Part shown: positions 35,159 to 44,419 of the stretch, piece by piece | Numbering within the stretch: the first letter of the stretch is position 1 | How the letters are laid out: each line of letters starts with the position of its first letter | From: Nonomuraea lactucae | GTDB lineage: Bacteria; Actinomycetota; Actinomycetes; Streptosporangiales; Streptosporangiaceae | Assembly: GCF_003313395.1 (NCBI RefSeq) | Contig: NZ_QNFZ01001068.1 | Location: 1-60,944 of the forward strand | Direction of reading: 5' to 3' | Length of the DNA: 60,944 nt | Program-made: the position numbers and the translations under genes | The notes under the pieces: model-generated | Told to the model about the DNA's origin: nothing | Databases searched by the model: none | What the model saw: only the letters and a program-made list of their open reading frames with translations

Positions 35159-35186
35159 CGCCCGCCTCTGGCGCCGGAGGCGGGCG
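35159..35186 (-). terminator. Hairpin terminator after DoxX gene
   Basis: CGCCCGCCTC (35159-35168) pairs perfectly with GAGGCGGGCG (35177-35186) around an 8-base loop, 15 bases beyond the DoxX stop. Confidence 0.7.
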
Positions 35187-35200
35187 CGTGATCGTTCGCA

Positions 35201-35722
35201 CTACTTGAGGTACGGGTTGCGCTGGACGATCGGCAAGTTGCCGAGGCCGAGCGTGGTGCCGGCGTTGGCGAGGGCGAGGCCGACCAGGACGATCGAGTAG
35301 ATGATGTGGTCGTCCATGAACGGGTTGTTGGACAGGGGCAGCTCGGCCGCCCACATGAGGACCAGCATGAGGGTGCCGCCGGCGGCGGCGATCCGCGTGC
35401 CCACGCCGAGGACCAGCGCTAAGCCGATACCCAGCAGACCGGCCATGAACAGCCAGTCCACCCATGCCTGCCCGGCCAGCGAGCTGAAGAAGCCGCCGAG
35501 CGCGTTCTCGCGGGTGCCCTTGAGGAATCCGGTGGTCGGGCTGCCGCCAGCGATCCAGGCACGGTTGGCGGGGGTGGCGAAGCCCCAGCCGAAGGTCTTG
35601 TCCAGGAACGCCCACAGGAAGATCCAGCCGATCGAGATCCGGGCGACAGCCCAGACGTAGTCGACCGGGCGGCGTGAGGTGGTGCCGTTCTCCATGCCGG
35701 GCCTGTTGACGGTGGTGGCCAT
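35201..35722 (-). CDS. DoxX-family membrane protein
   Basis: The 173-residue protein has four hydrophobic segments (ARISIGWIFLWAFLD, WLFMAGLLGIGLALVLGVG, AAGGTLMLVLMWAAELPL, IIYSIVLVGLALANAG), the DoxX topology. DoxX relatives occur with redox or thiosulfate/quinone enzymes, and the exact role is unclear. ATG 35722 is preceded by GGGGG, and a longer frame to 35836 has no ribosome site. A GGGAC half-box lies 58-72 bases upstream at 35780-35794, too degenerate to count. It probably belongs to the same redox-stress island. Confidence 0.8.
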   Translation of the reverse strand: MATTVNRPGMENGTTSRRPVDYVWAVARISIGWIFLWAFLDKTFGWGFATPANRAWIAGGSPTTGFLKGTRENALGGFFSSLAGQAWVDWLFMAGLLGIGLALVLGVGTRIAAAGGTLMLVLMWAAELPLSNNPFMDDHIIYSIVLVGLALANAGTTLGLGNLPIVQRNPYLK

Positions 35723-35871
35723 GACGGCCCCCTTTCGGTGCTGATTCGTCGTCTTTGTCGCACCCCAAGCACACCGTCTGGGACTCTTTCGGGGCAGTGC
35801 CGTACGACCCGCAGGAGCCATGACCTTCGTCCCCATCGCAATGCCGCCCGGGCGATGGGGACGCCGCCGTC

Positions 35872-37212
35872 TCAGGTTCGTGCCATCTCCGCGAGTTCTT
35901 TCCGCAGTGCGGTGACAAGGGTCAGAAGGTCGGGGACGCGGTGGGCGTCGGCGACGATGGTGACGGTCAGGATGCCCGCGTAGGAGAGGACGCTGAAGGC
36001 GACGGTCACGTTTCCGCGGGTCAGCGAGATCGGGATGATCGTACGCATGCGGGCGCCGCCGATGACCAACGGCTCTGCCGGTCCGCGCAGATTGGTCACG
36101 ACGGTGTGGATGAGGTGCTGGCGGTTGAGCAGCCGGCGCAAGATGTGCAGCCGGGCCAGGAGCCGGTTCACAGCGGCGAGCAGCTCGGCCGAAGTCCCTG
36201 GCGCAGTGGACTTCCTGGCGCGGGTGATGGCCGCGGTCCGTTCCAGCCGGTCTGGAAGGCTGCCCTGGGTGGGCAGGCGGACGGGCATGACACCGACCTG
36301 GTTGCCGAGCCGGGTGGCCGTGGTGGAGGCCCGAGCGGACACCGGGATGGACACGACCAAGTCAGGGATGCTCTCGCCACGGCTCGCCAGCAGCGCCCGC
36401 ACGGCGCCGGTGATCGCGGCCAGTACGGCATCGTTGACGGTGCCGCCGTGGGCGTGGGCGTATCGGCGGACGTCGTCGAGCCGTGCGGTGACCGTTGCCA
36501 GACGTTGGCGTGGTCCGGTGGGCTGGTTGAGCGAGCAGGGCGCGGCTCGCCGCGGGGTGCCGAGTTCGGAGGCGGCTCGCTTGAGTGCCGGCCAGCCGCA
36601 GGGGAAGCGGGCGAGAGCACGCAGCCGAGTGCGCCACGCGTCGACGGCGATCCAGCGAAGTGGTGGCGCCGGACGGGGAAACGCGTATGGCGGTGGCGAG
36701 GGCGCGCCGTCGACGAGGCAGCCCAGAACAGCCAGGCCGCCGATGCCGTCGGCGAGCACGTGGTGGAAGCAGGCGATCAACCCGATCCGGTCGCTGTTCA
36801 GGCCGGTCACCAGGGTCATCGACCACAGAGGGTTGGACGGCGTGAGCGGCCGACTGATCACTGCGACGGCCAGGTCGAGCAGCGCGCCTTCGTCACCTGG
36901 TGGCGGGCAGGCCGTGATCTGGATGTGGTGGTCGAGGTCGAAGGCCGGGTCATCGACCCACACGGGGCGGCCGTACCCCGGCGGGGTGGCCACCAGTCGC
37001 TGGCGCAGCCGCGGCACCGCGGCCACGCACCTGGCGATGAGCCGCCGCAGGTGTGTCAGGTCGTAGCCCGGCCGGGTGTCCAGGACCAGGCAGGCTCCGG
37101 CGTGCATGGGGACGGGGCCGACGTCGATCGTGAGGTTCAGCAGGTCGCCCGCGCTCGCCCGGTCCACAGCGTGCCGGGTCGACTTCGCGTCCTGAGATTG
37201 CGTGTACTGCAT
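35872..37212 (-). CDS. WS/DGAT-type wax ester/triacylglycerol synthase
   Basis: The 446-residue acyltransferase has the catalytic HHxxxDG motif in ACFHHVLADGIGG (about residue 150), an N-terminal DRASAGDLLNLTID segment and a C-terminal NLRGPAEPLVIGGARM block typical of the bacterial family. It joins fatty acyl-CoA to diacylglycerol or alcohol at the inner membrane. M. tuberculosis tgs1 (Rv3130c), a main DosR-regulon gene, is of this class. It starts at 37212 after a GGGAGG site, 79 bases downstream of the phosphoketolase stop, so co-transcription is likely. Confidence 0.9.
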   Translation of the reverse strand: MQYTQSQDAKSTRHAVDRASAGDLLNLTIDVGPVPMHAGACLVLDTRPGYDLTHLRRLIARCVAAVPRLRQRLVATPPGYGRPVWVDDPAFDLDHHIQITACPPPGDEGALLDLAVAVISRPLTPSNPLWSMTLVTGLNSDRIGLIACFHHVLADGIGGLAVLGCLVDGAPSPPPYAFPRPAPPLRWIAVDAWRTRLRALARFPCGWPALKRAASELGTPRRAAPCSLNQPTGPRQRLATVTARLDDVRRYAHAHGGTVNDAVLAAITGAVRALLASRGESIPDLVVSIPVSARASTTATRLGNQVGVMPVRLPTQGSLPDRLERTAAITRARKSTAPGTSAELLAAVNRLLARLHILRRLLNRQHLIHTVVTNLRGPAEPLVIGGARMRTIIPISLTRGNVTVAFSVLSYAGILTVTIVADAHRVPDLLTLVTALRKELAEMART

Positions 37213-37291
37213 CGAAGTCCTCCCTCTCACCGGCCAGGTCGAACCGCCACCATCTCCGTCTGAGGCCTCGCGTCGAGTCGTCCCGGCGAGG

Positions 37292-39589
37292 TCAGGCCCA
37301 GGTCCAGTCGCGGATCTCGGGTGCGTCTTCGCCGTGTTCGCGGGTGTGGGCGCGGGCCTGGAGCCGGGCGTCGGTCATCTGCTGGCGCAGGTGGGCGGCG
37401 GTGCTGCCGAGGCCGCGGACGCGGTCGATGACGTCCATGACCAGGTGGTAGCGGTCGATGTCGTTGAGCATGGCCATGTCAAACGGTGTGGTGGTGGTGC
37501 CTTCCTCCTTGTAGCCGCGGACGTGGAGGTTGTGGTGGCCGTTGCGGCGGTAGGTGAGGCGGTGGATCAGCCAGGGGTAGCCGTGGAAATTGAAGATGAT
37601 CGGCTTGTCGGTGGTGAAGAGGGTGTCGAACTCGGCGTCCGGCATGCCGTGCGGGTGTTCCGACGGGGGCTGGAGCCGCATGAGGTCGACGACGTTGATG
37701 ACCCGCACCTTCAGGTGGGGGAGGTGCTCGCGGAGGATGGCGGTCGCGGCGAGGGTTTCCAGCGTGGGCACGTCGCCGGCGCAGGCCAGCACCACGTCCG
37801 GCTCCACGCCCTCGTCGGTGGAGGCCCACGGCAGGATGCCCAGCCCGCGGGTGCAGTGGGCGACGGCCTCGTCCCTGGTGAACAGGTCCAGCACTGGCTG
37901 CTTCCCAGCTACGATCACGTTGACGTAGTCGCGGGAGCGCAGACAGTGGTCGCCGACCGACAGCAGCGTGTTGGCGTCCGGCGGCAGGTAGACCCGCACG
38001 ACCTCGGCCTTCTTGTTGACGACGAGGTCGAGGAAACCGGGGTCCTGGTGGCTGAAACCGTTGTGGTCCTGGCGCCACACGTGCGAGGACAGCAGATAGT
38101 TGAGCGAGGCGACCGGTCGCCGCCACGGGATCCGCTTCGAGGCTTGCAGCCATTTGGCGTGCTGGTTGAACATGGCGTCGATGATGTGGATGAACGCCTC
38201 GTAGCAGTTGAACAGGCCGTGGCGGCCGGTGAGCAGGTAGCCCTCCAGCCAGCCCTGGCACAGGTGCTCGGACAGCACCTCCATCACTCGCCCACCGGCG
38301 GCCAGATGCTCGTCGGTCGGCTCGACGGCGGCGTTCCAGGCCCGATCGGTGGTCTCGAAGACGGCCTGCAGCCGGTTGGAGGCCGTCTCGTCCGGGCCCA
38401 TCAGCCGGAAGCTGTGCGGGTTCGCGGTGATCACGTCGCGCAGGAACGCGCCCAGCACCCGAGTCGGCTCACTGGACTGCGTCGCGGGCGCCTTGACCTC
38501 GACCGCGTGATCGCGGAAGTCCGGCAGCACGAGCGGGCGCAGTAGCTCACCACCGTTGGCGTGCGGGTTGGCGCTCATCCGCAGCGGCCCTTCCGGCACC
38601 GTTTGCAGGATCTGCGGGACCGGCCGGCCGTCGGGGTCGAAGAGGTCTTCGGGCCGGTAGGAGCGCAGCCACTGCTCCAGCATGGCCAGGTGCTTGGGGT
38701 TGTCGCGGACGCCGGACAGTGGCACCTGGTGGGCCCGCCAGGTGCCTTCGACCGGGCGGCCGTCGACTTCGCGGGGGCCGGTCCAGCCCTTCGGCGTCCG
38801 CAGGATGATCATGGGCAGCCTGGTCGCGTGGCCGTCCTTGTAGGCGGCGATCTGGTCGAACACCTTATCCAGCGTCTGCACCATCTGTTCATGGTCCGGG
38901 CCGACGATGTGCGGGCGGTAGCCGTACCCCTCCATGAGCTTGACCAGCTCTTCCTCGGGGATCCGCGCGAGTACGGTCGGGTTGGCGATCTTGTAGCCGT
39001 TAAGGTGCAGGATCGGCAGCACGACGCCGTCGCGGTAGGGGTCGAGCAGCTTGTTGGAGTGCCAGCTCGCAGCCAACGGCCCGGTCTCGCCCTCGCCGTC
39101 GCCGACGACGCACGCCACCACCAGCCTGGGGTTGTCGAACGCGGACCCGAACGCGTGTGCCAGTGAGTAGCCCAGTTCGCCGCCCTCGTGGATGGAGCCG
39201 GGCGTCTCGGGCGCGACGTGGCTCGGGATGCCGCCGGGAAAGGAGAACTGGCGGAACAGCCTGCGCATGCCTGCGGTGTCCTGTGACACATCGGGGTACT
39301 TCTCCGAATAGGAACCCTCGAGCCAGGCGTGCGCCACCGCCGCGGGGCCGCCGTGTCCAGGACCGGCGATGTAGACCATGTCTTGGCCGCGTTCCGCGAT
39401 GATCCGGTTGAGGTGGGCGAAGCAGAAGTTCAGGCCGGGTGTGGTGCCCCAGTGGCCGAGCAGGCGCGGTTTGATGTGCTCCGGGCGCAGTGGTTCGGTC
39501 AGCAGCGGGTTGTCCAGCAGGTAGATCTGTCCCACGGACAGGTAGTTCGCGGCACGCCAGTACGCATCGATTCTTTCCAGGGGTGTCAT
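37292..39589 (-). CDS. xfp: Xylulose-5-phosphate/fructose-6-phosphate phosphoketolase
   Basis: The 765-residue thiamine-diphosphate enzyme cleaves sugar phosphates to acetyl phosphate plus an aldose phosphate. Clear signatures are [19 protein letters not shown], the ThDP site [18 protein letters not shown] and [19 protein letters not shown] near the C-terminus. Full length matches the family. A near-perfect DosR-like box lies 37 bases upstream. The acetyl phosphate could feed the GNAT/acyl-CoA synthetase or lipid synthesis by the adjacent acyltransferase. Confidence 0.94.
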   Translation of the reverse strand: MTPLERIDAYWRAANYLSVGQIYLLDNPLLTEPLRPEHIKPRLLGHWGTTPGLNFCFAHLNRIIAERGQDMVYIAGPGHGGPAAVAHAWLEGSYSEKYPDVSQDTAGMRRLFRQFSFPGGIPSHVAPETPGSIHEGGELGYSLAHAFGSAFDNPRLVVACVVGDGEGETGPLAASWHSNKLLDPYRDGVVLPILHLNGYKIANPTVLARIPEEELVKLMEGYGYRPHIVGPDHEQMVQTLDKVFDQIAAYKDGHATRLPMIILRTPKGWTGPREVDGRPVEGTWRAHQVPLSGVRDNPKHLAMLEQWLRSYRPEDLFDPDGRPVPQILQTVPEGPLRMSANPHANGGELLRPLVLPDFRDHAVEVKAPATQSSEPTRVLGAFLRDVITANPHSFRLMGPDETASNRLQAVFETTDRAWNAAVEPTDEHLAAGGRVMEVLSEHLCQGWLEGYLLTGRHGLFNCYEAFIHIIDAMFNQHAKWLQASKRIPWRRPVASLNYLLSSHVWRQDHNGFSHQDPGFLDLVVNKKAEVVRVYLPPDANTLLSVGDHCLRSRDYVNVIVAGKQPVLDLFTRDEAVAHCTRGLGILPWASTDEGVEPDVVLACAGDVPTLETLAATAILREHLPHLKVRVINVVDLMRLQPPSEHPHGMPDAEFDTLFTTDKPIIFNFHGYPWLIHRLTYRRNGHHNLHVRGYKEEGTTTTPFDMAMLNDIDRYHLVMDVIDRVRGLGSTAAHLRQQMTDARLQARAHTREHGEDAPEIRDWTWA

Positions 39590-39923
39590 GGGTCCGAATA
39601 TCTCGGATCCATCGCGATGGTCCTAGGGACCTTGGTCCCGATCTCGCGGACCACAAGCTTTTGATGGCCGGCCTTCCAGGGCGGACAGCCATTGGCGCTA
39701 CCCGTTAGTAACAAGGCGTTCCGGAAGCTGTGACAAGCTCCCGCCTGCACGATGAGGATCAACAGCCCACATCCGAATCCAGCACAACGACCTCCACCCT
39801 CGTCTGCTACCCAGGAAGCCCACCACCTGGTCCGGGCTGCGGCCCGGCCGTCGTCGAACTTCCGGGCCGCCCACCGGTGGGAGAGTGAGGAAAGTGGGCG
39901 GCGGGCGACCCGGTCGGCCGGGG
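39590..39923. other. Intergenic region upstream of phosphoketolase
   Basis: About 330 bases with no supportable gene. The only structured element seen is the DosR-like box at 39626-39639. A 219-codon plus-strand ORF starting at 39752 is Arg/Pro-rich and antisense to the next gene, so it is disregarded. Confidence 0.5.
39626..39639. promoter_or_regulatory. Best DosR-like box, upstream of phosphoketolase
   Basis: GGGACCTTGGTCCC has both arms intact (GGGACC and GGTCCC) and is the closest match in the window to the mycobacterial DosR consensus core. It lies 37-50 bases from the phosphoketolase start, a good position for activation. Confidence 0.7.
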
Positions 39924-40859
39924 TCAGGGAGCGAGCACGACCGTCTTGCCGGTCAGCCGACCGGCGCCGGAGTCCTCATGTACGGCGGCCAGCTCGGCCG
40001 CCGGGCGGCGGGCGGCGACGTGGAGCCGGAGCTTGCCAGCATCTACCCTGGCGACCAGCTCGGTCAGCTGGGCTCCGTCGCTGCGGACCCATAGGCTCGC
40101 GCTGCGCACCCCGCGGGCAGGGTCCTCCGGAATCGGGCCAGCTGTGCTGGCGGCGACCCCGCCGTCTGCGACGTAGTTCGTCAGCAGCGCGAGCTCCTGC
40201 GGGGAGACGCGCACATGGTTCACCACGACCTGGAACAGGCCGCCCACTGCGGCCGGGCCCGCGGCGAGGTCGAGAGGGCCGACGACCCGGTGCGCGCCGT
40301 AGCCTTGGAGGCGGTCGGCGTGGTGCGGCGCGTCTACCGCGGTTACGTGCGCTCCCGCGTCGATGGCGAGCTGCACCACGAGACTGCCCACCGCGCCCCC
40401 CGCCCCGTTGACCAGGACGGTCTGACCAGGCTTCAGTTCGGCGAGCTCGAACGCCGTCTGCCAGGCCGCCAGGCCGGTCAGCGGCAGCGCCGCGGCGTCG
40501 ACCAGCTCGATCGTCTGGGGTGCCGGGGCCAGGGACTCGGCCGGGGCGAGCACGTACTCGGCGGCGCCCCCGGCAGAGTCCAGGGGCAACATCGCCACGA
40601 CCCGGTCGCCGACCTCCAGGCCCGTCACATCCGCGCCGAGTTCGGCGATGGTGCCCGCCAGGTCGATTCCCGGCACGTACGGGAGAGTGATCGGGATCAT
40701 CTCGGCCAGGACGCCGGCGCGGATGTGGTCGTCGACGGGGTTGAACGACGTGGCCGCCACCCGCACCAGCACCTGTCCAGTGCCGGGGACCGGCCGCTTG
40801 ATGTCCTCGTAGCGCAGGACCTCGCTGCTGCCGAACTCGTGGAAACGTATTGCCTTCAT
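39924..40859 (-). CDS. Zinc-independent NADP-dependent quinone/alkenal oxidoreductase
   Basis: The 311-residue medium-chain dehydrogenase/reductase has an ADH-N domain (ATSFNPVDDHIRAG, YVPGIDLAGTIAELG) and a Rossmann domain (VLVNGAGGAVGSLVVQLA). Zinc ligands are absent. It probably reduces quinones or enones using NADPH. It starts at 40859 after a GGAGG site. It stands alone between the phosphoketolase promoter and the catabolic island. Confidence 0.85.
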   Translation of the reverse strand: MKAIRFHEFGSSEVLRYEDIKRPVPGTGQVLVRVAATSFNPVDDHIRAGVLAEMIPITLPYVPGIDLAGTIAELGADVTGLEVGDRVVAMLPLDSAGGAAEYVLAPAESLAPAPQTIELVDAAALPLTGLAAWQTAFELAELKPGQTVLVNGAGGAVGSLVVQLAIDAGAHVTAVDAPHHADRLQGYGAHRVVGPLDLAAGPAAVGGLFQVVVNHVRVSPQELALLTNYVADGGVAASTAGPIPEDPARGVRSASLWVRSDGAQLTELVARVDAGKLRLHVAARRPAAELAAVHEDSGAGRLTGKTVVLAP

Positions 40860-41077
40860 GGCGCTTTCCTCCAGTGTGTGTCGATGCAAAGGGATAAAAC
40901 GATCAGAGAATTTGGAGCAGATCTCGATGTGTGAAGCGCTTGTCACGGTGCTGGGACGGGAGTCAAATGACCAGCGCATCCGAGTGACCGGCTGCGCGCC
41001 GGCTTCACCCTCGTGACGTGGCCGCTCCAGGGGGCGCTGCGTCCGGGGGGCTTCACGCGCCATCTCGTCGCCTGATG

Positions 41078-42316
41078 TCAACAGACTCCATGACCGCCGT
41101 GGTGAAGCCGGTAGTGCTGGGCGAGGAGATCACGTCCGTAGTCGTTGCCGTTGGGCGCCCGCACGATGGTGTGGACGTGGAAGCGGGCGGGCTCGGGATT
41201 GGTGAGGAAGACACCGGGATGGTTGTCGTACTCGATCAGGAGCACGGGTGAGTGGATCCGGTAGTAGAAGGCGGACTCGTCGTCGTGGCCGCCGCGCCAG
41301 GCGAACCGCGTCTCGTCGAAGTGCTCACGCACGAGCGCCAGGGTGCGCTCGGCCTGTGACGGCGGGAGGCGGTCGAGATAGACCCGGATCAGCTCCACCA
41401 GACCGTCACGCTGGTCGGCTGGCAGGCTCGCCGCGACGATCCCCTCGGGAGGCAGGATGAGGTTGTCACCGCCCGCGCCGGCGAGATGCCGTCCATTCCA
41501 GGGGCCGGCGAGCTCGGGCGGAAGGTCTTCCGCGCGCAGCGACGACCCCATCAGGAACTCGTCCTCGCGGTTGGGGTCCAGGGTGCGGCGGAACGTCAGG
41601 GCGACGTCGGTCTCGTCGCGGAGGGCGTGGACGCCCTCGAATCGCCCCGTCCCGGTCGTCGGCTCGGCACCGAGGAACACAGGGGCGAGAACCACCTGCC
41701 TTCCGACGAAGACGCAGTGCAGGTCCACGTGATGACCCATCAGCTGCCATCCCCACGGGGTATCGCCCGAGGGAGTCCCGAAGACGGTGAACCAGTAGGC
41801 GAACTCGGTCAGGGTGTCCCGGTAGTCGTCGATGAGCTCGCCCAGGTTCTCGTTGAGCGCCATCGCCGCTCGCACCTGGGCGTAGCCGACGGGGCTGAGA
41901 CTCGCCTCGACGACGGCGAGTGCGCGGTCGCGGTCACGGTCGGCGAGCCGTTCCAGGCGCATGCCCTTCGGATGCCACGTCGGGATCGCGTTCGTCCACA
42001 ACCGCCATTCCGGGGCGTCCATCGGCAGGGCACCGACCACCCTCTGGTGGGGCGCCAGCCCGTCGAGGTAGGCCTGGGCGGCCACGACAGCGGAGTTCGG
42101 GGACGTCCCGGAACCGTCGAGACGGTAGAGGCCTGGGCGCGGCGTGCCGTTCTCGGTGATGCCGACGTAGGGCTCGAGATGACGGCGTTGGCCGGCGGTC
42201 AGCTCGAAGGCCGCCTCCGGGGGGAGCAGGTCGTCGAACAGATGGGAGTCGACGATCGGCAGATCGCCTCGAGTGGTCGGCAGGGGGAATTCTCCCGGGT
42301 GTCGCTGGTGAGACAT
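41078..42316 (-). CDS. DUF3500 protein, last gene of catabolic operon
   Basis: The 412-residue protein matches the DUF3500 family by features such as WTNAIPTWHPKGMRLE, YWFTVFGTPSGDTPWGWQLM, GHHVDLHCVF and the His-rich C-terminus HVHTIVRAPNGNDYGRD LL. The conserved His and Asp residues suggest a metal-dependent enzyme, but no reaction is established. It starts after a GGAG site, eight bases downstream of the NTF2-like gene, in a six-gene operon with a two-component monooxygenase. Confidence 0.78.
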   Translation of the reverse strand: MSHQRHPGEFPLPTTRGDLPIVDSHLFDDLLPPEAAFELTAGQRRHLEPYVGITENGTPRPGLYRLDGSGTSPNSAVVAAQAYLDGLAPHQRVVGALPMDAPEWRLWTNAIPTWHPKGMRLERLADRDRDRALAVVEASLSPVGYAQVRAAMALNENLGELIDDYRDTLTEFAYWFTVFGTPSGDTPWGWQLMGHHVDLHCVFVGRQVVLAPVFLGAEPTTGTGRFEGVHALRDETDVALTFRRTLDPNREDEFLMGSSLRAEDLPPELAGPWNGRHLAGAGGDNLILPPEGIVAASLPADQRDGLVELIRVYLDRLPPSQAERTLALVREHFDETRFAWRGGHDDESAFYYRIHSPVLLIEYDNHPGVFLTNPEPARFHVHTIVRAPNGNDYGRDLLAQHYRLHHGGHGVC

Positions 42317-42324
42317 CGGTCTCC

Positions 42325-42813
42325 TTACTCGGTGGGAACAGCGAGGACGTCGCCCGGCACGAGGAAGCGGTTCTCGATCCGCCGGGAGGCGATGAGCCAC
42401 CGGCGAGCCTCCCCGTCCGGCTCGCCGACCCGGACGAAGCGGTCGAACACGTCGGCGACCAGCACCGGAACGGTCGTCGGTATGGGAGGCCTTCCGTCCT
42501 GCGCGTAGAGCACCAGGGCGGACACGGCCTCGACGAGATCGGTCTCGTGATGAAGGAGGTGGAAGTTGGACATCAGGTGACGCGAGACCCGCGGTCCCCG
42601 TGCGGCGCGGTCGCTGTACACGCCGTTGATCTCGTCGGTGCCGCGGAAGGTCCTGCGCGAGAACGTCAGCTCGCCGTCGACGGTGAAGAAGCTGGAGGCC
42701 GCCGAACCGTCACCGTGGTCGATTTCGAACCACAGCGCCGTCACCAGCATCGACAGATCGGTGTGCACGAGGGCGAGGGTCGGCCTGCCGACGGTCCGAG
42801 CGTCGGCGGTCAT
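42325..42813 (-). CDS. SnoaL/NTF2-like protein
   Basis: The 162-residue protein has an NTF2-like alpha+beta barrel pattern (ALWFEIDHGDGSAASSFFT, then LTFSRRTFRGTDEINGVYS and HLMSNFHLLHHETDLVEA). Members include small cyclases, dehydratases, isomerases and ring-hydroxylase beta subunits. It overlaps the aldolase gene by four bases (ATGA), suggesting it acts on the same intermediate. The chemistry is unknown. Confidence 0.72.
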   Translation of the reverse strand: MTADARTVGRPTLALVHTDLSMLVTALWFEIDHGDGSAASSFFTVDGELTFSRRTFRGTDEINGVYSDRAARGPRVSRHLMSNFHLLHHETDLVEAVSALVLYAQDGRPPIPTTVPVLVADVFDRFVRVGEPDGEARRWLIASRRIENRFLVPGDVLAVPTE

Positions 42814-43562
42814 CGGCCGACCGCCGACGAGGCGGTGCGTACACCGCTCACCAACGCGTGTGCGCCCTGGCGCAGCATCGTGGTGTCGGCCCCCAGGACG
42901 AGGAAGTCGTACCCACGACGATCCAGCAATTCCGACGCGTTGCCCGAGGCCGTGGTTCCCAGGGTGATGCGGTGGTCGACACAGCGTCGTTCGGCCGCTG
43001 CGACGAGGTCTGCCAGCCTGCCGTCACCCTCGCGGAACTGGCTGGAGACCGCGAGATCGGTCGGGCCGATGAAGACCGCGTCGACGCCGGCGACCTCAGC
43101 GATCTCGACGATCGCCGAGAGAGCTACGACACTCTCGGCCTGGACCACGAGGCGAACCTCGTCATTGCCGGACCGCAGGTAGTCGCCGAGAGCCTCGAGC
43201 CCCCACCGGCCGGCTCGTCCGGAGGTGCTGGCCCCGCGTCGTCCGAGCGGAGGGAAGCGTGTCGCTCGTACGGCGTCCCGCGCCCGGGCGGCGTCGTCGA
43301 CCTGCGGGACGAACAGGCCGGCCGCACCCGCGTCGAGCGGGACCTGGACGTCGCGTGGTGCGGTGCCGGCGACCCGGACGAACGGCGCGAGCCCGCAGCC
43401 ACGGGCCAGCCCGATCATGGTCGACGTCGTGCGGGTGTCGATCGCGCCGTGCTCGGCGTCGATCACGACGAAGTCGAACCCGGCGAGTGCGAGCAGCTCG
43501 ACGCTCTCCGGTGCGGGAAGCTTGACCCAGGCTCCGAGCCGGGGGAACGAATCGCCCCTCAA
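42810..43562 (-). CDS. HpcH/HpaI-type aldolase/citrate lyase-family enzyme
   Basis: The class II pyruvate-type aldolase has GFDFVVIDAEHG (metal/substrate loop), VPLDAGAAGLFVPQVD and VDAVFIGPTDLA (metal-binding Asp). TTG 43562 is chosen as start because it overlaps the cupin stop (TTGA) and has an AGGGA site nine bases upstream. A TTG at 43601 would extend into the previous gene. It gives 250 residues, normal for the family. It probably performs the C-C cleavage step that releases pyruvate or a related oxo acid. Confidence 0.82.
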   Translation of the reverse strand: MRGDSFPRLGAWVKLPAPESVELLALAGFDFVVIDAEHGAIDTRTTSTMIGLARGCGLAPFVRVAGTAPRDVQVPLDAGAAGLFVPQVDDAARARDAVRATRFPPLGRRGASTSGRAGRWGLEALGDYLRSGNDEVRLVVQAESVVALSAIVEIAEVAGVDAVFIGPTDLAVSSQFREGDGRLADLVAAAERRCVDHRITLGTTASGNASELLDRRGYDFLVLGADTTMLRQGAHALVSGVRTASSAVGR

Positions 43563-44407
43563 GGGTGTGTTCCCTGGTATTCGCCGGCGTTGAGCACCCA
43601 ACCCTTCGCGAGGAAATCCTCCCGCGGTGGGGCGAAGACGTCGATGAGCATGTGCGGGCCTGCGCCCACGGCGCGGGTGGTGTGCACGACGGTCGGCGGG
43701 ATCAGTGTCATCGAGGGACTACTGACCTGGACGTGCTCATCGTCGCGCCACTCACTCATCCGGGGGGTCCACGGGACCCGGAGGTGATGAATGTAGTTTC
43801 CGACGAGGGTCACCGACATCTGCTCGAAGTCCTCGTGGGAATGGGGCGAGAGCCGTTCGGTGTCGCGTGGCCCCTCGTGCACCGGAAACCAGTTCACCAT
43901 CAGCGACGTCGTCCGGAAGATCCGGCCGAGGCGTCCTTCTTCGTCGGGTATGTCGCGTAGGCGATGTATCCGGATCCTGTCGCCGCCGGCCTCGGTGGGC
44001 GCCGGTAGCGGTGTCGCCCGCAGGTCGACTCCGGCCGCGTGGTTGACGGCCCGCCTCATCTGCTCGTCGCAGCGGGCGGTGAACACACGCGCCACTGTCG
44101 TCGATGACGCCGCATGCACAGCGCTGGTGCCGGCCGGTACGACGACGAGTGCAGGCTCGGACACGGACACAGGTGCCCGCCCGTCGTGCTCCACGCCCAC
44201 CACTGTGTGGTCCTGGAGGAAGAGCACGTACTCGTCGGGCAGCTCGTGCTCGGTGAGGCGGTCACTCGCTTCGAGCTCGGTGATCGCTACCACGAAGTTC
44301 CGGCCGCACACCGTCCACGTCCGGCTGCCACCGGCAGAGACCAGGTCCGGATCACGCTCTGATATCTCGTCGACGACGGAGGTTCCTACAATTGCAGCGA
44401 TGGTCAT
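43559..44407 (-). CDS. Cupin-fold protein of the catabolic operon
   Basis: The 282-residue protein seems to hold two beta-barrel halves. The second half has HSHEDFEQMSVTLVGNYIHHL followed by a later His (PTVVHTTRAV), the metal ligands of a cupin. It could be an isomerase or ring-cleaving dioxygenase. It lies between the flavin monooxygenase (12-base gap) and the aldolase (4-base overlap), which places it in the middle of the pathway. I do not recognise a characterised homologue. Confidence 0.7.
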   Translation of the reverse strand: MTIAAIVGTSVVDEISERDPDLVSAGGSRTWTVCGRNFVVAITELEASDRLTEHELPDEYVLFLQDHTVVGVEHDGRAPVSVSEPALVVVPAGTSAVHAASSTTVARVFTARCDEQMRRAVNHAAGVDLRATPLPAPTEAGGDRIRIHRLRDIPDEEGRLGRIFRTTSLMVNWFPVHEGPRDTERLSPHSHEDFEQMSVTLVGNYIHHLRVPWTPRMSEWRDDEHVQVSSPSMTLIPPTVVHTTRAVGAGPHMLIDVFAPPREDFLAKGWVLNAGEYQGTHP

Positions 44408-44419
44408 CGGACCTCTCCT

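Noticed and set aside
35780-35794. GGGACTCTTTCGGGG upstream of DoxX as a DosR box
   Set aside because: Only the left half fits and the right arm is wrong, so it is not counted with the other boxes.
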